This document shows positions 44,548-53,477 of a stretch of DNA of 64,000 nt, piece by piece (position 1 is the stretch's first letter; each line of letters starts with the position of its first letter). The notes under the pieces were generated by a model, which ran no database searches, was not told the origin of the DNA, and saw only the letters and a list, made by a program, of their open reading frames with translations. Source of the stretch: UKL13-3 sp040387195 (GTDB lineage Bacteria > Bacteroidota > Bacteroidia > UKL13-3); assembly GCA_040387195.1 (NCBI GenBank), contig JAZKEF010000006.1, forward strand, positions 186,001 to 250,000, written 5' to 3'. The position numbers and the translations under genes are program-made.

Positions 44548-45984
44548 ATGAATACAACCAAGCAAACAAAACGCGTAGCCGTAATTGGTGCAGGACCTGC
44601 AGGCATTACCTGTGCTTATCAATTAGCCAAGCAAGGCGTTGAAGTTCACTTATACGAAGCTGCACCTCAGGTGGGAGGTTTAGCCAAGACCCTTGATTTA
44701 TGGGGCCAGAAAGTAGATTTAGGGCCGCATCGCTTTTTTAGTGATGATACCCGCGTGAATAAATTATGGCTTGAAGTGGCAGGACGTGATTACCGCATGG
44801 TGGATCGTTTAACGCGTATTTATTACAAGAATAATTTTTACTACTATCCGGTAAAAGCATTTGATGCATTGAGTAAACTGGGGTTGTTTACCTCCGCAGT
44901 GTGTGTGTTGAGCTACTTTAAAGAAAAACTGATTCCAACCAAACAAGACGGAACATTTGAAAGCTGGGTAACCAATCGTTTCGGAAAACGTTTGTACGAA
45001 ATTTTTTTTAAAACCTATACCGAAAAATTGTGGGGCATTAAGTGCAATGAGCTGGATGCAGACTTTGCCGCACAGCGAATCAAAAAATTCTCTTTGGGGG
45101 AGGCCATGAAAAGTGCACTGGGTATTGGCGGTACCAAACATAAAACCCTGGTAGATCAATTTGCCTATCCTACTGGAGGAACGGGTATGATTTACGAACG
45201 CATGGAGAAGTTTGTAAATGCCAATGGCGGAAAAGTACTGTGTAATACTCCGGTGAAACGTGTATTAAAAGAAGGTGATACCGCCACCGGTATTGAACTG
45301 ATGACTGGTGAAGTGGTAAACTACGACCATGTAGTTTCAACCATGCCGTTTACCATTATGGTGAAGCAGCTTCCGGGCATTCCGCAAAACATAGTAGACT
45401 TTGCCAACAAACTTTCTTTCCGCAATACCATTTTGGTATACCTTCATATTAATGGTAAGGATTTGTTCCCCGATAACTGGTTATACGTGCATTCGGCCGA
45501 TGTTGAAACCGGTCGTATTTCCAACTTCCGCAACTACGTTCCCGAAATCAACATGGGCAAAGAAACCACCATTGTAGCCATGGAATACTGGTGCTATGAT
45601 GAAGATGCAATGTGGAGCATGAGCGAAGCCGAATTGATTGAGTTGGGTAAAAAAGAATTGATTAAAACCGGACTGAACAACGGTGCACCGATCATGGAAG
45701 GACATGTATACAAGATTCCACGTTGTTACCCGGTATACAGCAATAATTACAAAGATGTACTGAAGCCTATTGAAAACTACCTGAGCAGCATCAACGGACT
45801 AAGTGTAATTGGCCGTTACGGAGCGTTTAAATACAACAACCAGGACCATAGTATTTTGATGGGATTGCTGGCAGCAGATAATATAGTAACCAATGCCGGT
45901 CACAACCTATGGGACATTAATACCGATTACGACAATTATCAGGAGCGCTCGACCATTACAGCTGCCGGATTGAGCAATGAATAG
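44548..45984 (+). CDS. FAD-dependent UDP-galactopyranose mutase-like oxidoreductase
   Basis: A 478-aa flavoprotein. The N-terminus RVAVIGAGPAGITCAYQLAK is an FAD-binding Rossmann loop, followed by EAAPQVGGLAKTLDLWGQKVDLGPHRFF, the second family block, and RNTILVYLHINGKD. The C-terminus has NGLSVIGRYGAFKYNNQDHSILMGLLAADNI, which contacts the flavin. Members of this group (NAD(P)/FAD oxidoreductase next to GT genes) are often called UDP-galactopyranose mutase-like but may act on other sugars or isoprenoids. The start at 44548 is chosen because the promoter overlaps the earlier ATG. It faces the GT39 gene across a shared 229-bp control region. Confidence 0.82.
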   Translation: MNTTKQTKRVAVIGAGPAGITCAYQLAKQGVEVHLYEAAPQVGGLAKTLDLWGQKVDLGPHRFFSDDTRVNKLWLEVAGRDYRMVDRLTRIYYKNNFYYYPVKAFDALSKLGLFTSAVCVLSYFKEKLIPTKQDGTFESWVTNRFGKRLYEIFFKTYTEKLWGIKCNELDADFAAQRIKKFSLGEAMKSALGIGGTKHKTLVDQFAYPTGGTGMIYERMEKFVNANGGKVLCNTPVKRVLKEGDTATGIELMTGEVVNYDHVVSTMPFTIMVKQLPGIPQNIVDFANKLSFRNTILVYLHINGKDLFPDNWLYVHSADVETGRISNFRNYVPEINMGKETTIVAMEYWCYDEDAMWSMSEAELIELGKKELIKTGLNNGAPIMEGHVYKIPRCYPVYSNNYKDVLKPIENYLSSINGLSVIGRYGAFKYNNQDHSILMGLLAADNIVTNAGHNLWDINTDYDNYQERSTITAAGLSNE

Positions 45985-46054
45985 GTAAAATCCTGCCATA
46001 AATATCTTCTTAATCTTATCTTAGCGTTTTCATCTTTTTTGAAAAAAGGCATTC

Positions 46055-47179
46055 ATGCAATTCAAGGATATATACGGACAAGACCAGCTCAAACAAAAGC
46101 TGATTCAAACTGCCAACAGCGGACGCATCAGTCATGCACAATTGTTTTTGGGACCCGAAGGTTCGGGAACATTACCACTTGCCATTGCCTATTCTCAATA
46201 CATCAATTGCCTGCAACCAACGGATACCGATAGTTGCGGTGAATGTTCCTCGTGTGTAAAGTTTGCCAAGCTCATTCACCCCGATTTGCATTTTACCTTC
46301 CCCACCATTGCCGTTGAAAAGAAAAAACTGAGTAATGATTTTATCCAGGAGTGGCGCGAAGCATTTGTAGGGAATCCATATATATCGGAGCTTCAATGGC
46401 TGCTTAAGCTGGATGATGAGGGTAAAAAACAGGGAAATATAACAGCCGAAGAATGCCGCGATATCATCCGCAAACTCGGACTCAAATCATACGAAGCAAC
46501 ATACAAAACGGTGGTGATCTGGCTCCCGGAATATTTGCGTTTGGAAGGAAATATCATCCTGAAACTTTTGGAAGAACCACCTCCGCAAACATTAATTTTA
46601 TTGGTAGCACAGGATGCGGATAAGGTGATTGCAACCATTTTATCGCGTACCCAGATTGTGCGCGTGCATAAGCTGCAGGACGAAGATGTGGCACAGGCAC
46701 TCATCAATGATTACCAGGTTGGCGAAGCCGAAGCCTATACGCTTGCACGGATCTCCGAAGGAAACCTGAGCATGGCACTTACCCTTATTGAGGCAGGCCG
46801 GTCGGATTACCATAACCTGTTTGCCGAATGGATGAGAGCCTGCTATGGAAACAAAGTAGAAGACCTCGATAAATGCGTGGGCAAGATTACCGGAACCGGA
46901 CGTGAGTTTATTAAAAGCTTTATTGGGTACTCCCTGCACATGCTGCGTTCCGTGTTTTTGTACCACTATGCCGATATCTCGCTCATTAAGCTGAGTGCTG
47001 AGGAAAAGGACTTTATGCAAAAATTTGCCTTCACCATGAATGGCGACAATCTGCCTGATATTACTAAGGCCCTGAACGAGGCCACTTTCCATGTGGAGCG
47101 CAATGCCGACCTTAAAATTACCTTTTTAAATCTTTCTTTGTATATTGGCTCCCGTTTGAACAAGCAACAAAAAGCTTAA
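46055..47179 (+). CDS. holB: DNA polymerase III subunit delta'
   Basis: A 374-aa AAA+ clamp-loader subunit. It has the DnaX/HolB N-terminus (MQFKDIYGQDQLKQKLIQTA, SHAQLFLGPEGSGTLPLAIA), in which the P-loop is degenerate as in delta' proteins, and the zinc module CGECSSCVKFAKLIHPD. VWLPEYLRLEGNIILKLLEEPPPQTLILL holds the Walker-B-like and sensor region. delta' stabilises the clamp-loader pentamer and needs no ATPase activity. It precedes ricT and gldH in the order conserved in gliding Bacteroidota. Confidence 0.9.
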   Translation: MQFKDIYGQDQLKQKLIQTANSGRISHAQLFLGPEGSGTLPLAIAYSQYINCLQPTDTDSCGECSSCVKFAKLIHPDLHFTFPTIAVEKKKLSNDFIQEWREAFVGNPYISELQWLLKLDDEGKKQGNITAEECRDIIRKLGLKSYEATYKTVVIWLPEYLRLEGNIILKLLEEPPPQTLILLVAQDADKVIATILSRTQIVRVHKLQDEDVAQALINDYQVGEAEAYTLARISEGNLSMALTLIEAGRSDYHNLFAEWMRACYGNKVEDLDKCVGKITGTGREFIKSFIGYSLHMLRSVFLYHYADISLIKLSAEEKDFMQKFAFTMNGDNLPDITKALNEATFHVERNADLKITFLNLSLYIGSRLNKQQKA

Positions 47180-47253
47180 TCGGGCGATAGATTTATTTTT
47201 AACCTTCATCATTCGGGTAATATCCTGAATGTGTATAATATAGAAACAATAAG

Positions 47254-48726
47254 ATGGGATGTGGATCAGGAGGCTGTTCATCAGGTGGATGTAGTACCGG
47301 TGGATGTAGTAAGTTAAATACATACGATTGGTTGGGCATTATGGAAATGCCTGCGTACATGAAAGCTTTTGACGTTGTAGAAATACGTTTCAAAGGCACA
47401 CGCAAAGAGTTTTATAAAAACGTGAGCAACCTCGATATCACCCTTGGCGACATGGTGGTGGTGGAAATGGAAAACGGCTACGATATAGGACATGTAGCCA
47501 CCAAAGGCGAAATGTGTAAACTGCAATTGCGCAAAGCGGGTTTATCCGAAGAGGGTGAATTTCGTAAAATTATGCGTAGGGCCACCGATGCGGATACCAA
47601 CCGCTACAAGGAAAACAAGGAACTGGAAGTGCCTACCATGTACAAAGCACGGAGCATTTCGATGGAACTGGGTTTGAGCATGAAGCTGAGTGATGTGGAA
47701 TACCAGGGCGACAGACGCAAAGCAACTTTTTACTATACAGCCGAGGACCGCGTGGATTTTCGCGAGCTCATCCGCAAACTGGCCGATTCATTTAAGGTGC
47801 GTGTAGAAATGCGCCAGATTGGTTACCGCCAGGAAGCTGGACGTTTGGGAGCAATTGGTTCCTGCGGACGTGAATTATGCTGTTCTACCTGGTTAACGGA
47901 TTTTAAACTCGTGCAAACCAATGCCGCCCGTTACCAGAATTTATCGTTAAATCCACTCAAACTTTCGGGACAATGCGGCCGTTTAAAGTGCTGCCTCAAC
48001 TATGAGCTGGATACATATATGGAAGCCTGGAAAGAGTTTCCGGAAGAAGACAATATGCGTTTGGAGTTTACAGGAGGTGCATACAAACTGGTAAAAACCG
48101 ATATCCTTAAAAAGATGATGTGGTTTATGCCTTTGGATATGATTGGTGGTGAATGGGTGAGCCTCGATGTAAAAAAAGTGCGGGAATACCGCGATTTGAA
48201 TAAACGTGGGGAAAAACCTGTGCTGGAAATCAGACAGGTTGTACCTAAGGTGGTAGAGTTTGAGTTTAAAAACGACATGGGAACTGAAAGTCTGACCCGA
48301 CTCGATGAACGCAGCAAACCCAAACGCAACAACAAAAATAAAAACCGTAACACCCGCGGAAACAATAACCGAACCGAAGGTTCGGGAGATAATAAACCGG
48401 CTGAAACCCGCGAGAACAGACCACCACAAAACCGTGGTCCACAACCACCACGCGATAATCAGCAACCACGTGAGCCTCGTCCGCAGCAAAACAAACCACA
48501 ACAAAACCGTGGTCCGCAACAGCCGCGTGATAACCAGCAACCCCGTGAACCTCGTCCACAGCAAAACAAACCACAGCAAAACCGTGGTCCGCAACCACCG
48601 CGCGACAACCAGCAACCACGCGAACCACGTCCGCAACAGAACAGGCCTCCGCAAAATCGTGGTCCGCAAAATAACGAGCCAAACAAAAATCCTAATACCA
48701 ACAACGATAACACTAACAAAGAGTAA
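47254..48726 (+). CDS. ricT: PSP1/RicT-family protein with Gln/Pro/Arg-rich repeat tail
   Basis: A 490-aa protein. Residues 1-19 are Cys/Gly-rich (MGCGSGGCSSGGCSTGGC), usual for the Bacteroidota branch. The PSP1 core (about 30-260) has C204, C209, C210 in GSCGRELCCSTW and C241, C246, C247 in QCGRLKCCLNY, the cysteines known in RicT to take part in Fe-S binding by the Ric complex that affects RNA processing by RNase Y. From about residue 362 to the end is a disordered tail made of 25-residue repeats of the form NRGPQ-PPRDNQQPREPRPQQ, with 75-bp DNA periodicity. The tail is rich in Arg and Gln and may bind RNA (inference). gldH follows after 7 bp. Confidence 0.9.
   Translation: MGCGSGGCSSGGCSTGGCSKLNTYDWLGIMEMPAYMKAFDVVEIRFKGTRKEFYKNVSNLDITLGDMVVVEMENGYDIGHVATKGEMCKLQLRKAGLSEEGEFRKIMRRATDADTNRYKENKELEVPTMYKARSISMELGLSMKLSDVEYQGDRRKATFYYTAEDRVDFRELIRKLADSFKVRVEMRQIGYRQEAGRLGAIGSCGRELCCSTWLTDFKLVQTNAARYQNLSLNPLKLSGQCGRLKCCLNYELDTYMEAWKEFPEEDNMRLEFTGGAYKLVKTDILKKMMWFMPLDMIGGEWVSLDVKKVREYRDLNKRGEKPVLEIRQVVPKVVEFEFKNDMGTESLTRLDERSKPKRNNKNKNRNTRGNNNRTEGSGDNKPAETRENRPPQNRGPQPPRDNQQPREPRPQQNKPQQNRGPQQPRDNQQPREPRPQQNKPQQNRGPQPPRDNQQPREPRPQQNRPPQNRGPQNNEPNKNPNTNNDNTNKE
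48430..48670 (+). repeat. 75-bp tandem repeat inside the ricT tail
   Basis: The AACCGTGGTCC block recurs at about 48430, 48505, 48580 and (AATCGTGGTCC) 48655, exactly 75 bp apart, encoding 25 residues. The copies are close in sequence, so copy number may vary between strains. Confidence 0.8.
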
Positions 48727-48733
48727 GTTCAAT

Positions 48734-49204
48734 ATGAAGGTTTGGTGCAAACTTTTCTTGGTAGTAAGCATCCTTATGCTATTTGTTGCCTGCGATTCGG
48801 GCCGTGTGTTTGATGATAACAAATCCATTCCGGGCAACGCATGGTTTCATAAAAATGCTGTGCCCTTTGAAATACAGGTAACCGATACAACAAAGTTGTA
48901 CAATGTATATGTTAACGTTCGCATCAACTCAGAGTATAAGTACAGCAATATTTTTATGTGGCTCAACACCACCAACCCTCAAAAGAAAATGGACCAGCGT
49001 AGGATCGAGATTCGGTTGGCCGATGAAGGAGGCAAATGGCTGGGACACGGACTAGGTGATATTTTTGATTACCAGTTTCCTGTATTTCAAAAAATAAAAT
49101 TCCCCAACAGTGGTTTCTACCGTTTTGAGCTCGAACAAAACATGCGCGATGATACGCTGATGAATGTGAAAGCTGTAGGAATAAGAGTAGAAATAGCGGA
49201 GTAA
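48734..49204 (+). CDS. gldH: Gliding motility lipoprotein GldH
   Basis: A 156-aa lipoprotein. Residues 1-20 (MKVWCKLFLVVSILMLFVAC) are a lipoprotein signal peptide with Cys20 as the lipid anchor. The body has FDDNKSIPGNAWFHKNAVPF, YNVYVNVRINSEYKYSNIFM and FELEQNMRDDTLMNVKAVGIRVE, which are typical of GldH. In Flavobacterium it is needed for gliding; it is in the order holB-ricT-gldH as in other gliders. The ATG at 48734 lies 7 bp after the ricT stop, so the longer frame open upstream is only the ricT tail read in another frame. The usual penicillin-binding protein gene does not follow here. Confidence 0.88.
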   Translation: MKVWCKLFLVVSILMLFVACDSGRVFDDNKSIPGNAWFHKNAVPFEIQVTDTTKLYNVYVNVRINSEYKYSNIFMWLNTTNPQKKMDQRRIEIRLADEGGKWLGHGLGDIFDYQFPVFQKIKFPNSGFYRFELEQNMRDDTLMNVKAVGIRVEIAE

Positions 49205-49230
49205 TCGCAAATAATGTCAGGCTGAGTTAA

Positions 49231-49280
49231 TCGAAGCCCGCCCATGAGGATAACAATCCTCATGAGTCATTTTGCTTCGA
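49231..49280. repeat. Nested palindromic element after gldH
   Basis: An outer stem TCGAAGC (49231-49237) / GCTTCGA (49274-49280) encloses a perfect 9-bp stem CATGAGGAT (49243-49251) / ATCCTCATG (49256-49264) with loop AACA. There is no T-run, so it is not a standard terminator, though it could still act as one or as an RNA stabiliser. The rest of 49205-49496 has no recognised gene. Confidence 0.72.
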
Positions 49281-49496
49281 TAAACAGGTGTGAAAAGATG
49301 ATCTACCAAATACAATTATTCCCGACACCAAAGTTTGTACAAACAATATTCGGTTGAAATATGCTGTTATATATCCCCATTTAGGGTGATGTTCATGGTT
49401 AACATCACTTTATGCAATTCTTACACTTTCCATATTTCCTATCCGAATTTCCACCATTCCCTTATCTTCGTTCATTGAACCATCCGAAACTGGAAC

Positions 49497-51290
49497 GTGT
49501 ACAAGAAGATCAGGATTCATACCAAGTTACTCATATACCAATTTACGCGGCAGCGTCATAAGTATATCAGCGATAAGAATTTTCTCATCATCGCTGCCAT
49601 ATGGGTTGGATTGCTGGCAGGTGTTGCTGCAGTTATCCTCAAAACCTTTGTTCATTTTTTACAGCATACCCTTGAGGGTGGATTTAATGTTCGCTACGAA
49701 AACTATTTCTACCTGATCTATCCGCTCATCGGTATTCTGCTGAGTGTGGTATACGTAAAATTCTTTCTCAAAAAACCCGTATTCGATAAAGGACTGAGCA
49801 GCATCATTTATGCTATCAATAAAAAATTCTCCAATATTGAATTGCACAAAACCTATTCGCATGTAATTACCAGCGCGCTTACGGTAGGGTTTGGAGGTTC
49901 GGCCGGACTCGAAGCCCCTATTGCTGTTACCGGTTCGGCACTAGGTTCCAACACTGCCAAAAACCTGTTGATGAGCAAAGCCGACAGAACACTGCTTCTG
50001 GCCAGTGGTGCCGCTGCGGGTATTTCGGCAATTTTCGACAGTCCTATTGCGGGTGTGGTTTTTGCATTTGAAGTTTTGCTCACCGAAGTTTCCATTCCTG
50101 CATTTATTCCGTTGCTCATTGCATCGGCCACCGGTGCAGTGGTATCCAAAATATTTTCGGATGGTAAGATCTTTTACCTTATTACCGACTCATGGAATAT
50201 TGAAGCCATTCCTTTTTATGTTGTATTGGGAGGTCTTTGCGGATTTGTTTCGGTATACATGATGCGCAGCACACTGGGAATGGAGAGCTTTTTAAACAAA
50301 CGTAAAAACCCCTATACCAAAGCCATTGCCGGAGGGATAGCGTTGGGTGTACTCATCTTTATTTTCCCTCCATTATACGGTGAGGGTTATGGTATCAGTA
50401 ATAAACTGATGGCTGGTGATTACAAAAGTTTGTTCAACAACAGTTTGTTTTTCCAATACCAGGACAATACCCTTTTTGTGCTCGGTTTTACGGCAGTGAT
50501 GATTCTGGTAAAAGTGTTTGCAGCATCCATCACCGTGGGTTCAGGTGGTAATGGTGGTATTTTCGGACCCGCATTGTTTACCGGATCGTTACTTGGATTC
50601 TGGTTTGCGCATGGTGTAAACTACACACGGATTACCGAGTTAAATGAACAAAACTTTATTGCCGTGGCTATGGGTGGATTGATCAGTGGTGTACTACACG
50701 CACCGCTTACCGGTATCTTTTTAATTGCTGAAATTACGGGAGGGTATATTCTCTTTATTCCGCTTATGATTGTATCTGCCATGTCGTATTTTATTACACG
50801 GTATTTTGAGAGCAATTCCATTTACACCAAAACGCTGATTGAACGCGGATTTATTATTCTGGATAAGGACACCGCGTTGCTCAGTGAATTAAGTATTAAC
50901 GCTGTGGTTGAAAATGATTTCTCCACATTGGGTCCGCGTCAAACTTTACGTGAGCTGGTGGAAACGGTATCCGCTTCTACGCGCAATATTTTTCCTGTGG
51001 TTGATAAACATAACAAACTGGTGGGCATTATAACAATGGATGACATCAGGGAAGTGATGTTTAAACAAAAACTGTATGACAAGATCCGGGTAAATGAACT
51101 GATGAGTATTCCGAAAATTACGGTCGGTTCTTCCGAAAAAATGGAACAGGTGATGAAGTATTTTGAAGAGTACGAAGTATGGTATATTCCGGTAATTGAT
51201 GAAGAGGAACAGTATGCCGGATTTATTTCCAAAACCGTTGTATTACATCAATACCGGGAACGGTTGATTGAAACTACTGACGAGAGTTAA
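49497..51290 (+). CDS. ClC-family chloride channel/transporter with C-terminal CBS pair
   Basis: A 597-aa membrane protein from a GTG start. The ClC core (about 30-430) has the filter blocks GSAGLEAP (134-141, with the gating Glu at 139), PIAGVVFAFEVLL (183-195) and GSGGNGGIFGPALFTG, and ends near FITRYFE. Two CBS domains follow (about 470-590: NAVVENDFSTLGPRQTLREL and MSIPKITVGSSEKMEQVM), which usually sense adenine nucleotides. The position of the proton-path glutamate of E. coli ClC (E203) aligns with Val193, as in chloride channels rather than exchangers; the preceding Glu192 could compensate. The stop lies 1 bp from that of the converging O-methyltransferase gene, with no terminator between them. 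Confidence 0.88.
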   Translation: MYKKIRIHTKLLIYQFTRQRHKYISDKNFLIIAAIWVGLLAGVAAVILKTFVHFLQHTLEGGFNVRYENYFYLIYPLIGILLSVVYVKFFLKKPVFDKGLSSIIYAINKKFSNIELHKTYSHVITSALTVGFGGSAGLEAPIAVTGSALGSNTAKNLLMSKADRTLLLASGAAAGISAIFDSPIAGVVFAFEVLLTEVSIPAFIPLLIASATGAVVSKIFSDGKIFYLITDSWNIEAIPFYVVLGGLCGFVSVYMMRSTLGMESFLNKRKNPYTKAIAGGIALGVLIFIFPPLYGEGYGISNKLMAGDYKSLFNNSLFFQYQDNTLFVLGFTAVMILVKVFAASITVGSGGNGGIFGPALFTGSLLGFWFAHGVNYTRITELNEQNFIAVAMGGLISGVLHAPLTGIFLIAEITGGYILFIPLMIVSAMSYFITRYFESNSIYTKTLIERGFIILDKDTALLSELSINAVVENDFSTLGPRQTLRELVETVSASTRNIFPVVDKHNKLVGIITMDDIREVMFKQKLYDKIRVNELMSIPKITVGSSEKMEQVMKYFEEYEVWYIPVIDEEEQYAGFISKTVVLHQYRERLIETTDES

Positions 51291-51291
51291 T

Positions 51292-51936
51292 CTACTTCCT
51301 GCGCAGCAACATCAGACCGTCTCTAACTGGGAGCAATATATTTTCAACGCGTTCATCTTCCTGTACCCGTTCATTTACACTATGCAGCAATTGGGTATCC
51401 TTGTCTTTTGCCAACTCGTTTTCATCAATCACTTTACCACTCCACAAAATATTATCCAACAGCATGTAACCACCCGGATTCAGCTTTTCCATGGCCATCT
51501 CATAATAGCGCATGTAATTGGGTTTGTCGGCATCAATAAAAATCAGGTCGTATGTATACGGCAATGTTTTCACAATATTCAAGGCATCGCCAATAATATG
51601 TTGAATGCGTCCTTCCATTCCGGCTTGTGCAATGTATGCGTTCACCATCTCTTCACGCTCGGCATTCACATCAATGGTGATCAGTTTACCTCCTTCGGCT
51701 AAACCTTCAGCCATGCAGATAGCAGAGTATCCGGTGTAGGTTCCGATTTCAAGGACAACACGCGGTTGGATCATCTTACTGATCATGCTTAACAAGCGGC
51801 CCTGAAAATGTCCGCTTAACATGCGCGGCTGCAATACATTTGCATGGGTATCCCTGTTGAGTTGTTTCAGTACATCACTCTCCTCAGATGTATGTGTATC
51901 GCAATACTGTTGTATTTTTTCGTCAATAATATCCAT
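51292..51936 (-). CDS. Class I SAM-dependent O-methyltransferase (catechol/caffeoyl-CoA type)
   Basis: A 214-aa enzyme with the family's core blocks: VLEIGTYTGYSAICMAEGL (SAM loop), LITIDVNAEREEMV, DLIFIDADKPNYMRYYEMAM (metal ligands) and GGYMLLDNILWSGKVID. It methylates phenolic hydroxyls with a divalent metal; the physiological substrate in Bacteroidota is unknown. It is the last of a three-gene minus-strand group with the small unknown protein and the nucleotidyltransferase. Confidence 0.9.
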   Translation of the reverse strand: MDIIDEKIQQYCDTHTSEESDVLKQLNRDTHANVLQPRMLSGHFQGRLLSMISKMIQPRVVLEIGTYTGYSAICMAEGLAEGGKLITIDVNAEREEMVNAYIAQAGMEGRIQHIIGDALNIVKTLPYTYDLIFIDADKPNYMRYYEMAMEKLNPGGYMLLDNILWSGKVIDENELAKDKDTQLLHSVNERVQEDERVENILLPVRDGLMLLRRK

Positions 51937-51952
51937 TCGGTTACCTGAAAAT

Positions 51953-52420
51953 TTATCCGTGCTTAGCGGTGTCGTGCATAAACTCCAACGAGGCTACCAT
52001 TGTTTCTACTTGTTGTTTTTCCAACTCCGGAACAGGCATTCCTTTCATGGATGTTTGTAGCGTATAGGTAAGCAACACTACTTTATCACCCTTTGCTGTC
52101 ACCCAATAATACACCGTAAAGTTAGCTCCGTTTACATCATGTTCTTTTACAAAATGCACAAAACGGTTTTTTCCTGCCGCCAGTAATGATGGGTTAAACT
52201 CTTTATTCTGAAGGTATACTTCTTCCAGCAGTTTTACATCTGCCTGCTCCCCTTTAAACTCGTTATCAAAAACAATAATCCGGGCTACTCCGCTCCCGCC
52301 TGCATCGTTCGAAAATATATATTGCCCCGCTTCATCCGTTTCCTGCTTCCAGGTTGCAGGATATTCAATGGCAAAAAAACCATATAGGGAAACGAAACGT
52401 TGGGTATCCGGTACATTCAT
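51953..52420 (-). CDS. Small cytosolic protein of unknown function, DcrB/PsbP-like or DUF3805-like
   Basis: A 155-aa protein without signal peptide. The pattern FFAIEYPATWKQETDEAGQYIF, AARIIVFDNEF-like strand and VTAKGDKVVLLTYTLQTS, with a final helix LEKQQVETMVASLEF, matches the mixed sheet plus helix of DcrB/PsbP-type folds, which Bacteroidota DUF3805 proteins share. No active site is visible. Function unknown. It lies 14 bp after the nucleotidyltransferase gene and 16 bp before the methyltransferase gene, so it is probably expressed with them. Confidence 0.6.
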   Translation of the reverse strand: MNVPDTQRFVSLYGFFAIEYPATWKQETDEAGQYIFSNDAGGSGVARIIVFDNEFKGEQADVKLLEEVYLQNKEFNPSLLAAGKNRFVHFVKEHDVNGANFTVYYWVTAKGDKVVLLTYTLQTSMKGMPVPELEKQQVETMVASLEFMHDTAKHG

Positions 52421-52434
52421 GTATTATATATAAA

Positions 52435-53424
52435 TTATCCGAAATTAATTTCGGTGCTGTCGCCAATGTTTAGACTTTGTTTCATGCCAATAAATACCGC
52501 ATCGTTTCCAATTAAGGAGCGTTCGAGTATGGCATATTCAATCTGCGCATACGGACCTATAATGCTATCCTTGGTTACCGCATAATTCAAAATGGCGTTG
52601 TCGCCAATGGACACATTGGGACCAATTATTGAATTGTGAATGGTGCAGTTATCGCCAATAAATACCGGTGGAATGATGATGGTATTTTCAAAATGGTATT
52701 TGGTGGTATCGTAGTTGAGTCGCTTGAGCAATGTTGCATTGGTGTCGAGCAAAATTTCCTTTTTACCGCAATCAAACCAATTATCTACATCCACTGTTTT
52801 CATCACCACTCCCTCATCAATCATTCGTTGCAATGCATCGGTAAGGTGGTACTCGTTCTGGTTGGTAATCTTGTTGTTGATGTTATATTCTATCGCATCA
52901 AACAACTTGTTTGTTTCCTTGATGCGGTATATGCCTACCAGTGCAAGATTGGATTTTGGAATAGTGGGTTTTTCAACCAATCGTTTAATGCTTCCATCTG
53001 TGTTTAATTCGGCAACACCAAACAGCCTTGGGTCGTCTACCTTTTTTACACACAATGTTGTTGTCTCTGCGGCCAGCAAATCTTTCAGGTTTACATCCGC
53101 AATGGTATCGCCCAGTACAATCAGCAACTCATCATTGTCGACCTGATCCTTACCCAACCAGATTGCATGTCCGGTTCCTTTGCCCGTTGTTTGAATCACA
53201 AACGAAGTTTTAACTCCCGGATACGTTGAGGTGATATAGTTCTCAATCTTATCACCCATATATCCGATAACAAACACAAAATCCTGAATGCCTGCTGCTA
53301 TGAGGGCGTCAATGATATGCGCCAGAATGGGTTTACCCGCAATTGGAATCAAGGCTTTGGGCTGCGTATGGGTGTGCGGACGCAGGCGTGTACCTATTCC
53401 CGCAACGGGTATGATTGCTTTCAT
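52435..53424 (-). CDS. Sugar-phosphate nucleotidyltransferase with left-handed beta-helix tail
   Basis: A 329-aa enzyme from the ATG at 53424 (a TTG at 53454 lies upstream and would sit in the promoter). The N-terminal Rossmann domain has IIPVAGIGTRLRPHTHTQPKAL (NTP-binding loop and Lys), FVFVIGYMGDKIE, GDTIADVN and VEKPTIPKSN; the C-terminus is a hexapeptide-repeat helix (IGDNCTIHNSIIGPNVSIGDN). It is closest to glucose-1-phosphate thymidylyl- or uridylyltransferases of RmlA/GlmU style. It makes an NDP-sugar for surface glycans, possibly feeding the cluster at 17-27 kb; the sugar is not decidable. Confidence 0.88.
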   Translation of the reverse strand: MKAIIPVAGIGTRLRPHTHTQPKALIPIAGKPILAHIIDALIAAGIQDFVFVIGYMGDKIENYITSTYPGVKTSFVIQTTGKGTGHAIWLGKDQVDNDELLIVLGDTIADVNLKDLLAAETTTLCVKKVDDPRLFGVAELNTDGSIKRLVEKPTIPKSNLALVGIYRIKETNKLFDAIEYNINNKITNQNEYHLTDALQRMIDEGVVMKTVDVDNWFDCGKKEILLDTNATLLKRLNYDTTKYHFENTIIIPPVFIGDNCTIHNSIIGPNVSIGDNAILNYAVTKDSIIGPYAQIEYAILERSLIGNDAVFIGMKQSLNIGDSTEINFG

Positions 53425-53433
53425 ATTCGGGTT

Positions 53434-53441
53434 CAAATTTA
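53434..53441 (-). promoter_or_regulatory. Candidate -7 box (TAAATTTG) of the nucleotidyltransferase gene
   Basis: TAAATTTG on the minus strand matches TAnnTTTG exactly and lies 9 nt from the ATG at 53424. The -33 side is weak. It is back-to-back with the plus-strand promoter at 53448-53477, so the two genes share a compact divergent control region. Confidence 0.45.
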
Positions 53442-53447
53442 ATGTAC

Positions 53448-53477
53448 TTGACAATATAAATTAAATTATTAGCTTTG
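53448..53477 (+). promoter_or_regulatory. Promoter of the membrane protein-regulator-creD operon
   Basis: CTTG with TTG at 53448-53450, a 19-nt spacer and TAGCTTTG at 53470-53477 match the phylum consensus, the -7 box exactly. The start codon at 53497 follows 19 nt later, so the leader would be short. Confidence 0.65.

Noticed and set aside
48459..48719. Cys/Gly-rich minus-strand frame
   Set aside because: It is the complement of the ricT repeat tail and has no independent evidence.
48305..48733. N-terminal extension of GldH
   Set aside because: It is the ricT tail read in another frame; GldH has its own lipoprotein signal starting at 48734.
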